Origin: Aeromonas bestiarum
Lineage (GTDB): Bacteria > Pseudomonadota > Gammaproteobacteria > Enterobacterales > Aeromonadaceae
NCBI RefSeq assembly: GCF_000819745.1
Contig: NZ_CDDA01000038.1
Location: 62,001-126,000 of the forward strand
Direction: 5' to 3'
DNA: 64,000 nt
The translations under genes and the position numbers were made by a program. The notes under the pieces are model-generated. The model saw only the letters and a program-made list of their open reading frames with translations. It made no database searches and had not been told where the DNA came from. Of the stretch, positions 57,022 through 64,000 are shown one piece after another; within the stretch, counting starts at the first letter, position 1; each line of letters opens with the position of its first letter.

Positions 57022-57702
57022 ATGGTTAAATCCTTCTTTATCACCGGCACAGATACCGATGTGGGCAAGACGCTGGTCGCCCGCACCCTGTTGCTGGAAT
57101 TTGCCGCCCACGGCATCCAGTGCGCCGGTTACAAACCGGTCTCCGCCGGTTGTGCCCGCACCCCGGATGGGCTGCGCAACCTGGACGCCGTGCTGTTGCA
57201 GGAGGCCGCGAGCCTGCCTCTGCCCTACGATCTGGTCAATCCGTTCGCCTTTGAACCGCCCATCGCGCCCCATATCGCCGCCAGCGAGGCCCGTGAGGCC
57301 ATCACGCTGACGGGCTTGTCCGATGGCTTGCGCCAGATTGAGCAGGCGGGCGCCGAGCTCATCGTCGTGGAGGGGGCCGGGGGCTGGTTTTTGCCGCTGG
57401 ATCGCAAGCACCTGCTGTCGGACTGGGTCAAGCAGGAGAACATGCCGGTGATCATGGTGGTGGGGGCCAAGCTGGGTTGCCTCAACCATGCGCTGCTCAC
57501 CTTCGCCGCCATTCGCAATGACAACCTGCCGGTGGCGGGCTGGGTCATCAATCGGCTGCACGGCTCCATGAGTCACTACCAGGAGAACCTGGACACCTTG
57601 CGGGGCTTGCTGCCCGCCCCGTTTTTGGGTGAAATACCCTTTGTAAACAATCCGCTCGAGGCCGATCTGCGCGGGCGTCTCGACATTTCGCCCCTGCTCT
57701 GA
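57022..57702 (+). CDS. bioD: Dethiobiotin synthetase
   Basis: A 226-residue P-loop enzyme with T-G-T-D-T-D-V-G-K-T at residues 8-17 and the V-E-G-A-G-G-W near 113. It closes the ureido ring with ATP and CO2. It ends the bioBFCD operon; the 113-nt gap after bioC may hold a separate start. Confidence 0.96.
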   Translation: MVKSFFITGTDTDVGKTLVARTLLLEFAAHGIQCAGYKPVSAGCARTPDGLRNLDAVLLQEAASLPLPYDLVNPFAFEPPIAPHIAASEAREAITLTGLSDGLRQIEQAGAELIVVEGAGGWFLPLDRKHLLSDWVKQENMPVIMVVGAKLGCLNHALLTFAAIRNDNLPVAGWVINRLHGSMSHYQENLDTLRGLLPAPFLGEIPFVNNPLEADLRGRLDISPLL

Positions 57703-57814
57703 GGCCGACATTCAGCGAACATTCATCGAATCTATCTATTATGTGGGCAGGTGTGGTCCCGGCCGGCAGTGACGCTGTGCGGGGCCACGCATCCATATCT
57801 CACAAGGAGTCAAT

Positions 57815-58687
57815 ATGAAGCGAATTATGCTATTCCTGGTGACCAACCTGGCCGTCATGCTGGTGCTGGGGGTGGTACTCAATATCCTGTTCTCGGTTCT
57901 GGGGATCAACAAGTCCAGCATTTCCGGTCTGTTGGTGTTCTGTGCCGTGTTCGGTTTTGGGGGTTCCTTTATCTCCTTGCTGATGTCCAAGTGGATGGCC
58001 AAGCGCAGCTATGGCGTCCAGGTCATCGAGCAACCCCGCAACGAGACCGAGCACTGGCTGGTCAGTACCGTGGCTCGTCAGGCCCGTGAAGCGGGCATCA
58101 AGATGCCGGAAGTGGGGATCTACGACTCCCCCGAGATGAATGCGTTCGCCACCGGTGCCCGCCGCGATGACTCGCTGGTTGCCGTCTCCTCCGGCCTGCT
58201 CTACAGCATGAGCCGGGACGAGGCGGAGGCCGTGCTGGCCCACGAGGTGAGCCACGTGGCCAACGGCGATATGGTGACCCTGACCCTGATCCAGGGGGTG
58301 GTGAACACCTTCGTGATGTTCTTCGCCCGTATCGTGGCCGGCGTCATCAGCAACTTCTTCAGCTCCAACAACAGCGAAGAGAGCAGCAGCTCCGGTGGCT
58401 TTGCCTACATGATCACCGTCTTCGTGCTGGAGATGCTGTTCGGCGTGCTGGCTTCCATGATCGTCATGTGGTTCAGCCGTCAGCGTGAGTTTCGCGCCGA
58501 CGCCGGCGCCGCCAAGCTGGCCGGCCGCGACAAGATGATTGCCGCGCTGCAGCGCCTCTCCCGCGGTGCCGAGCCGCAGATGGAAGGTGCCATGATGGCC
58601 TTTGGCATCAACGGCAAGCGCTCCGTGAGCGAGCTGTTCATGAGCCACCCGCCCATCGAGCAGCGCATCGCCGCCCTGCGCGGTTGA
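57815..58687 (+). CDS. htpX: Protease HtpX
   Basis: A 290-residue M48 zinc metalloprotease of the inner membrane. N-terminal membrane helices (4-26, 38-58) precede the active site H-E-V-S-H at 143-147, followed by two further helices and E-F-R-A-D with the third zinc ligand. It degrades misfolded membrane proteins with FtsH. Length matches E. coli. CAAGGAG upstream gives a strong ribosome site. Confidence 0.96.
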   Translation: MKRIMLFLVTNLAVMLVLGVVLNILFSVLGINKSSISGLLVFCAVFGFGGSFISLLMSKWMAKRSYGVQVIEQPRNETEHWLVSTVARQAREAGIKMPEVGIYDSPEMNAFATGARRDDSLVAVSSGLLYSMSRDEAEAVLAHEVSHVANGDMVTLTLIQGVVNTFVMFFARIVAGVISNFFSSNNSEESSSSGGFAYMITVFVLEMLFGVLASMIVMWFSRQREFRADAGAAKLAGRDKMIAALQRLSRGAEPQMEGAMMAFGINGKRSVSELFMSHPPIEQRIAALRG

Positions 58688-58715
58688 GTGTGATGCCAGG
58701 GTGACACACCCGCAT

Positions 58716-58747
58716 AAAAAACGGCTGCCTTTGGGCAGCCGTTTTGC
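58716..58747. terminator. Bidirectional terminator between htpX and the chemoreceptor gene
   Basis: AAAAAACGGCTGCC / GGCAGCCGTTTT stem flanked by A and T runs, between two convergent genes. Confidence 0.9.
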
Positions 58748-58761
58748 TTTGTGCCATAGGA

Positions 58762-60474
58762 TCACAGCTTGAAGTGGCCCATCTCCTGGCGCAGCAGCCG
58801 TGACAGCTGCTTGAGCTTGGCCGCCTCCTGGGAGACGTGACGGGCCGCGTCCCCCGACTGCTCTGAGAGGGAGGTGATGTTGCCGACGGTGGAGACCACC
58901 TCGTTGGCAGCGGTGGATTGCTCGCGCAGGGTGTGGCTTATCTCCCCCATCAGGCCGGTCAGGTTGGAGGCATGGCTCTTGATGCTGGCGATGGCCTCGC
59001 CCGTCTGGTTGGCCAGGCTCACCCCGCGGGAGACGTTGTTGACCGTGTTCTCCATGCTGCGGATGGAGGCATCCGCCCCGCTCTGGATCTTGCTGATCAT
59101 GCCGGTGATCTGCTGGGTCGAGGCCGCCGAGCGGCTGGCGAGATTGCGCACCTCGTCGGCCACCACGGCGAAGCCGCGCCCCTGCTCACCGGCCCGCGCC
59201 GCCTCTATGGCCGCGTTGAGGGCCAGCAGGTTGGTCTGATCGGCGATGCCGCGGATCACCTCTATGATGTCCGAGATCTGCTGGGTGTGGCTGTTGAGCT
59301 CGGAGAGGCTGCTGGCCGCGTTGGATACGGTGTCCGAGATGCTCTGTATGCTGTCCAGGGTCTGCTTGATGACGCCGGATCCCTCTTCCAGGGTATTGGC
59401 GGAAACCTTGCTCAACTCGTCGGCATGGGTGGCGTTGTCGGAGAGGTGGCTGATGCTCACCACCAGCTCCTCGATGGCCGCCGCCATGGTCTGGGTGCTG
59501 GTTTGCTGGGAGGTGGCAAACTGGGCGGTCTGCTCCGCTATCTGGGCTATGCTGTCGGCCGATCCAGACAGCTCCTCGGTGGAGTGGGAGACCTGGGCAA
59601 TGATCCCCTTGAGGGTGGACTGCATGGTGGCCAGCAGGCCGATCAGGCTCTCCTTGGCGCCGCTCGGCACATGGATCTGGCGCGAGAAATCCCCCTGCGC
59701 CAGGCTGCCGAGATCGCTCCTGAGCTGGCTGACCGAGGTGCCGACCAGATCGAGCAGGGCCTTGTAGGTGCGCCACAGGAAGAACATCAACACCAGACCC
59801 AGGGCGATGAAGAGGTAACGCAGCATGGAGGACTGGCTGGTGGCGTCGTCCACCGCCTGCTGGGTACGGTTCTCCATCATGACGTAGAAGTCATCTATGG
59901 GGGACATGATGCGTCCCTTGTTCTGGTGATAGGCCTTGTCATGCATCATGGCGATGGCTTTTTGCTGGTTGGCGGCCTGATCACCATCCGTCTGCTGCAC
60001 CAGCTTGAAGGCCGCCACCTCTGTGTTGACCAGGGCATCCGAGTTGTTCTTGGCCTCGTTGAGCTTGGCCAGCTCCCCGTCGGTGAAGCCGGCGTCCTTC
60101 ATCAGATCGATGAGGCCGCGGCGAAGATTGCCGTCGGGCCTCGGATTCTGGCCGTTGGCGGCGACGAAGTCCCAGTAGATGCGGTTGTAGCCCTGTGGCC
60201 GGTTCTGTTCACCGTTGCGAATGGCCAGGATCCGCATGTATTGCTGTTCGTAGGCGGGATCCTTGGTGATCACATAGGTGCGACCGAGCCGGGTCAGATC
60301 GTCGGAGGATTGCCGCAGTTCATCGGCCAGCAGATAGGATTGGTAGCGTTGCTGATAACTCTGTTCGAGTCGCGTCCCTGACCAGCTGTAGGCAAAAAAT
60401 ACCAGCGACAGCAGGATCAGGGTGACAACGGAGAGCAGGAGGTTGAACTGAAAGGTGGGTCTGTTCTGTTCCAT
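58762..60474 (-). CDS. Methyl-accepting chemotaxis protein
   Basis: A 570-residue chemoreceptor. Membrane helices at 12-32 and about 217-237 flank a long helical sensor domain; a HAMP region follows, and the signalling tip [20 protein letters not shown] lies in the cytoplasmic coiled coil. Unlike the first receptor it has its own terminator-bounded unit. The ligand is unknown. Confidence 0.93.
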   Translation of the reverse strand: MEQNRPTFQFNLLLSVVTLILLSLVFFAYSWSGTRLEQSYQQRYQSYLLADELRQSSDDLTRLGRTYVITKDPAYEQQYMRILAIRNGEQNRPQGYNRIYWDFVAANGQNPRPDGNLRRGLIDLMKDAGFTDGELAKLNEAKNNSDALVNTEVAAFKLVQQTDGDQAANQQKAIAMMHDKAYHQNKGRIMSPIDDFYVMMENRTQQAVDDATSQSSMLRYLFIALGLVLMFFLWRTYKALLDLVGTSVSQLRSDLGSLAQGDFSRQIHVPSGAKESLIGLLATMQSTLKGIIAQVSHSTEELSGSADSIAQIAEQTAQFATSQQTSTQTMAAAIEELVVSISHLSDNATHADELSKVSANTLEEGSGVIKQTLDSIQSISDTVSNAASSLSELNSHTQQISDIIEVIRGIADQTNLLALNAAIEAARAGEQGRGFAVVADEVRNLASRSAASTQQITGMISKIQSGADASIRSMENTVNNVSRGVSLANQTGEAIASIKSHASNLTGLMGEISHTLREQSTAANEVVSTVGNITSLSEQSGDAARHVSQEAAKLKQLSRLLRQEMGHFKL

Positions 60475-60616
60475 GGTTTGAGCGTCCTTATTCTCACCAG
60501 AGCAACCCCCTTTGTCACACGGCGAAGGCCGGTACTTCTGTGGGGTTTTATTGTTGTTGCTGTGAGTATAGGAGCCGGGCTCGGCAAGTTTGGCGGGCAG
60601 CGCCGAGAAAAGGGGG

Positions 60617-60655
60617 AGGGCCGGGATGCATGGATGACGCCATGCTCCCGGCCCC
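60617..60655 (-). terminator. Terminator of the MOSC/reductase fusion gene
   Basis: GGGGCCGGGA/TCCCGGCCC long stem with bulge; on the minus strand it is followed by CCCCCTTTTCTC. Confidence 0.7.
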
Positions 60656-60660
60656 TTGGA

Positions 60661-62469
60661 TTATCGCGGCCCGATCACCAGATCGGTCAGCGGCACGGCG
60701 CAGCAGGTGAGGATCTTGCCCTCGGCGCGCTCGGCGGCCGTGATGGCCGGGGCATCCGGGTGATCCACCTCTCCCGAGACCAGGGTCTGCTTGCAACTGC
60801 CGCAGATGCCGGCGCGGCAGCTCCAGGGCAGCTCCACTCCCTGCTTGTGGGCCTGATCCAGCACGGTTCCCTGATTGTTGCCGGCAAAGGCCTGTTCACC
60901 TATGCGCAGCCGTATCGCCTTGTGGGGGCGCGCCACCGAGAGGATGGCGCCGCCGAAGCTCTCCTGCCGGATCTGGCTGGCGGGCACGCCAAGGGCGGTC
61001 AGTCTGGCCGCCGCATCGGCCATAAAGCCGTGAGGACCGCACAGGAACACCTCCCGCTGGTGCAGCCCCTTGATCTGGGCCAGATGGGTATCGCAGAGTC
61101 GCCCTTTCAGCCCCTGCCAGTGGCCATCGGGCTGGCTCAGGATCAGGGTGAGCGCCATCCCCTGCTGCGCCATGGCGTAGAGCTCGGCGGCGGCCGGGAT
61201 GTCGGCCTCGCTGCGACACAGGTGCATGAAGTGAACGTCGCCAAGCTCCCCGCGCAGGGCCAGGGTGCGGGCGATGGCGAGCATGGGGGTGACACCTGAG
61301 CCGGCCGAGAGCAGCAACAGCGAGCGCTCTGTGCCGAGGTGGAACTCGCCAGCCGGGGCGGATGCCAGCAGGGTATCACCCACCCGCAGTTGCTGGTGCA
61401 ACCAGGGAGAGATGCGCCCCTCACCGAGGCGCTTGACGCTGATGCTGTAGCGATCCGGCAGATCCGGGCTTGAGCTCAGGGTATAGCGCCGCTGCAGCCG
61501 CTCACCCTTGAGGTCGAGGCTGATGGGCAGGTGCTGTCCCGGCAGGTAGTCGGGCAGGGGTTCGCCATCGGCCGCTTCAAACCAGAAGGTTTCCAGATCC
61601 CGTGCCAGCGGCTCGCGGGCCACGCACACTAGCGCCCGCTTCTTCGGCGCCGCGTTGGGGTAGACCCGGGGACGGGTCGTCTCCAGCACCTCTATCTCGC
61701 TGCCTGCCTCAATCCAGCCCTCGTTGAGGGCCACCAGATTCTGGCCGAAATAGACATCCCCATCCTCGCCCCGGCGATAGCGGGTGAGGGTGGCGAGCGG
61801 TTCCTTGAGGGCATTGAAGCGATCCGTGCCCGCTTCCACCGTGGTCATGATGCAGCGGCTGCAGGGCTTGTCGACCCGAAACTCCACCTCGCCGATGCGG
61901 ATGCGCACCCAGCTGTCCTCCTCGAACGGACGGGTGCCGCTCGCCACCAGGTTGGTGCGAAACTGGCTCATCTGGTGCAGGGCATCGGAGCGCAGGTTGA
62001 GATCATCGAGCGAGCTCTGGCTGATCAACAGCAGCGGATAACCGTCGGCAAAGCTGACCCGGGTGCCTGTCTTCTCCCGAAAGCGGTCTGATGTTTCGCC
62101 AAGCCAGAGCAGCTGCACCGGCTCCCTCGTCACCTGGCTCAGCCAGTGATCGGCCCGGGGCTGGGTCTGCAGGGCAGTGAAGCTGTCGCCCCAGACCCCT
62201 GTGGTCTTGGGCGTGCGGGAAAAATCCTGCTCTCGCAGTGTGAGTGGCTCAAGACCCGGATAGCGCAACTGCAGGCCGCCGGCCATGGGGGTGGCCACTA
62301 CCTGTTGCAACTGGGGATGGGTGCGGGCCGTGATGAAGCTGCCGTCCGGCTTGACCACCATGTAGCGGCGATCCCCCAGCAGGCCCTCTTCGGTCACCCG
62401 GGCACGGGCCAGTGGCATGCCTGCCGTCGATTTGATGGGGTAGAGATGAATGCTGTCGAGTGTTGGCAT
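60661..62469 (-). CDS. MOSC domain fused to ferredoxin-type reductase
   Basis: A 602-residue fusion. Residues 1-280 are YcbX-like (MOSC_N plus MOSC, with the conserved D-K-P-C-S-R-C motif). Residues 300-530 form an FAD/NAD(P) oxidoreductase (R-R-Y-T-L-S-S-S and G-S-G-V-T-P-M motifs). The end is a plant-type 2Fe-2S domain (C-R-A-G-I-C-G-S-C plus a later Cys). YcbX reduces N-hydroxylated bases with a molybdenum cofactor; the fused reductase would supply electrons. The ATG at 62469 starts M-P-T-L-D-S-I-H-L-Y. Confidence 0.9.
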   Translation of the reverse strand: MPTLDSIHLYPIKSTAGMPLARARVTEEGLLGDRRYMVVKPDGSFITARTHPQLQQVVATPMAGGLQLRYPGLEPLTLREQDFSRTPKTTGVWGDSFTALQTQPRADHWLSQVTREPVQLLWLGETSDRFREKTGTRVSFADGYPLLLISQSSLDDLNLRSDALHQMSQFRTNLVASGTRPFEEDSWVRIRIGEVEFRVDKPCSRCIMTTVEAGTDRFNALKEPLATLTRYRRGEDGDVYFGQNLVALNEGWIEAGSEIEVLETTRPRVYPNAAPKKRALVCVAREPLARDLETFWFEAADGEPLPDYLPGQHLPISLDLKGERLQRRYTLSSSPDLPDRYSISVKRLGEGRISPWLHQQLRVGDTLLASAPAGEFHLGTERSLLLLSAGSGVTPMLAIARTLALRGELGDVHFMHLCRSEADIPAAAELYAMAQQGMALTLILSQPDGHWQGLKGRLCDTHLAQIKGLHQREVFLCGPHGFMADAAARLTALGVPASQIRQESFGGAILSVARPHKAIRLRIGEQAFAGNNQGTVLDQAHKQGVELPWSCRAGICGSCKQTLVSGEVDHPDAPAITAAERAEGKILTCCAVPLTDLVIGPR

Positions 62470-62860
62470 GTCCGAGTCCTTGTGCAGTGGCCTGTGCAGA
62501 TGAAGAGGAGGCAAGATAACGGTTCCCGCCCTGTGCAGCAATCCTTGCATGGTTGCCGCCCTGTGCCGTCCTCATATGGCGATCCGGCGCCGACCGCCTC
62601 GGTTGGATAAGTCGGTCAACGCCATCTCGTGTGCAATTGGGCAAGATGTTACAGGGGTCACGTTCCGCGCTCCAGACCCCATAAAGTGCAACATTTTTTG
62701 ATCCTGATCCGCCATTCAGTACAAAAATCAGTCCACTATCGAGTCAGCTTCCAGTTTCTAACGCTTTCGCTTCTTCCCCCTCCGGCCACCGTCTGCCCAA
62801 GCAAAACGGTATCAAGCGCCATCGGATGGGGCCTGTCACACAAAAAGAAGAAAGCAATGT
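62470..62860. other. Divergent spacer between the fusion gene and the GltD-like gene
   Basis: About 390 bp with no convincing gene. The right half (62,650-62,860) is more AT-rich and should carry the promoter of the GltD-like gene; I see no clear operator. Short open frames here have no ribosome sites. Confidence 0.5.
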
Positions 62861-64000
62861 ATGAGCAAACAACTGGATATGACCCCACAGCCGGATCTCT
62901 CCCAGAAAACGGGAACAGGCCCGGTCCGTACTCGGCTACCCGTTTGGCGGCCGGCCCTGCCACCTTGCAACCACGCCTGCCCGGCCGGCGAGAACATCCA
63001 GGCCTGGCTTGCCCTGGCCGAAGCGGGCCACTTTGAAGCGGCCTGGCAACGACTTATCGAAGAAAATCCCCTGCCTGCGGTCCACGGGCGGGTCTGTTAT
63101 CACCCCTGCGAGAGCGCCTGCAACCGCGCCCAGGTGGATGACGCCGTCTCCATTCACGCCATCGAACGCTTCCTCGGCGACGAGGCGCTGGCCCGTGGCT
63201 GGCAGCCTGCGCCGCCTGCACCCGCCAGCGGCAAGAAGGTGCTGATCGTCGGCGCCGGCCCGTCCGGTTTGTCCTGTGCCTGGCACCTCAACCGGCTCGG
63301 CCATCAGGTGGAGATCCGCGAGGCGGGGCCGCTGGCCGGCGGCATGCTGCGCTTTGGCATTCCTGCTTACCGCTTGCCCCGCGACGTGCTGGACAGGGAG
63401 GTGGCCCGCATCCTGGCCGCCGGCGTCACCCTCACCCTCAATCACAAGGTGGAGGACGTGCTCAAGGCGCGTGACGAGGGGGGCTTTGATGCCGTCTTCA
63501 TGGCCATAGGCGCCCATCTGGCCAAGCGGGTCGATATTCCGGCCCGGGAGGCGGGCAAGATCCTCGATGCAGTGAGCTTCCTCGAGCAGGCCAGCCTGGC
63601 CGAGGAGCAGGGTCTGCCGCCCCCCAAACTGGGACGCAGGGTGGCTATCTATGGCGGCGGCAACACCGCCATGGATGCGGCTCGCACCGCCCGTCGCCTC
63701 GGGGTGGAGGAGGCGATGATCATCTACCGGCGCGACCGGGATCACATGCCGGCCCACGCCTTCGAGGCCCTTGAGGCCGAGGAGGAGGGGATCAAGATCA
63801 ACTGGCTGCGCAGCATTCGCCAGCTCGACAACACCAGCATTGAAGTGGAGGTGATGGCGCTGGATGAGCAGGGCAAGCCTGTGCCCACCGGCAAGTTTGA
63901 AACACTCGAAGCAGACTCCCTCATCCTGGCGCTCGGTCAGGAGGTGGACTTGAGCGTGTTGGAGAGCATCCCCGGCGTGCGGGTCAGCCAGGAGGGGGTG
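62861..64000 (+). CDS. GltD-like NAD(P)H oxidoreductase, N-terminal part (runs off the right edge)
   Basis: An open frame of 380 codons from the ATG at 62861 to the edge. N-terminal Cys pairs (C-N-H-A-C-P-A-G and H-P-C-E-S-A-C) would hold 4Fe-4S clusters, followed by an FAD motif (V-G-A-G-P-S-G-L-S-C) near residue 130 and an NAD(P) motif (Y-G-G-G-N-T-A-M-D) near 265. It belongs to the glutamate-synthase beta-chain family (COG0493), which feeds electrons to partner enzymes; the partner would lie to the right. The C-terminus is missing. Confidence 0.85.
   Translation, partial: MSKQLDMTPQPDLSQKTGTGPVRTRLPVWRPALPPCNHACPAGENIQAWLALAEAGHFEAAWQRLIEENPLPAVHGRVCYHPCESACNRAQVDDAVSIHAIERFLGDEALARGWQPAPPAPASGKKVLIVGAGPSGLSCAWHLNRLGHQVEIREAGPLAGGMLRFGIPAYRLPRDVLDREVARILAAGVTLTLNHKVEDVLKARDEGGFDAVFMAIGAHLAKRVDIPAREAGKILDAVSFLEQASLAEEQGLPPPKLGRRVAIYGGGNTAMDAARTARRLGVEEAMIIYRRDRDHMPAHAFEALEAEEEGIKINWLRSIRQLDNTSIEVEVMALDEQGKPVPTGKFETLEADSLILALGQEVDLSVLESIPGVRVSQEGV

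Noticed and set aside
58918..60381. 487-codon plus-strand open frame across the chemoreceptor
   Set aside because: Antisense shadow of a well-supported receptor gene, no ribosome site and no family resemblance.

Overview
The window reads as a chromosomal segment of a GC-rich gammaproteobacterium, most likely Aeromonas. The evidence is the protein sequences (DcuB, NhaP2/CvrA, BioABFCD, HtpX, SmpB, AsnS), the tmRNA tag ANDENYALAA, and the CRP- and FNR-type sites. It divides into an acquired island (about 1-22,220) and an ordinary core chromosome (22,250-64,000).

Island, left to right; every gene is on the minus strand, so transcription runs toward position 1. Positions 1-12,732 hold a type I BREX phage-defence operon in one overlapping transcription unit: small HTH protein, brxA, brxB, brxC, an AAA ATPase, a small PD-(D/E)XK-like protein, pglX, a DUF262/DUF1524 restriction-type protein and pglZ (cut by the window edge). 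The ATPase plus nuclease-like pair is not part of the standard BREX core. It is the best candidate here for an undescribed accessory effector. Positions 13,643-22,073 look like a phage-satellite chassis: a protein with a terminase-small-subunit-like N-terminus, a cluster of GGTTACC iterons (putative origin), a DUF927 primase/helicase-type ATPase, an AlpA-type regulator, unknown genes, a remnant of a second integrase, and an intact tyrosine integrase next to ssrA (tmRNA), whose 3' end is the presumed attachment site. The far end of the island is outside the window.

Core chromosome: ssrA, smpB, ratA-rnfH, an SDR-like protein, bamE, an iron alcohol dehydrogenase, udp with LacI-family and CRP-like upstream sites, an RluA-type pseudouridine synthase, rihA, small envelope proteins, a chemoreceptor, a LysE exporter, an AT-rich DUF1460 gene, two cation/proton antiporters flanking a GH84 glycosidase, an M15 peptidase cluster, dapE-yffB, a LysR regulator, anaerobic C4-dicarboxylate carriers dcuC and dcuB with FNR-like boxes, an M20 peptidase, a Dph6-like protein, asnS, a haem-binding HAMP protein, the divergent bioA/bioBFCD biotin locus with a BirA-operator-like palindrome, htpX, a second chemoreceptor, a MOSC/ferredoxin-reductase fusion and the start of a GltD-like oxidoreductase.

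A recurring curiosity is the partial duplication of gene 3' ends just downstream of the parent gene. It is seen at an integrase, a winged-helix gene, the M15 peptidase (where the copy is itself a 35-codon translationally coupled ORF) and the Dph6-like gene.
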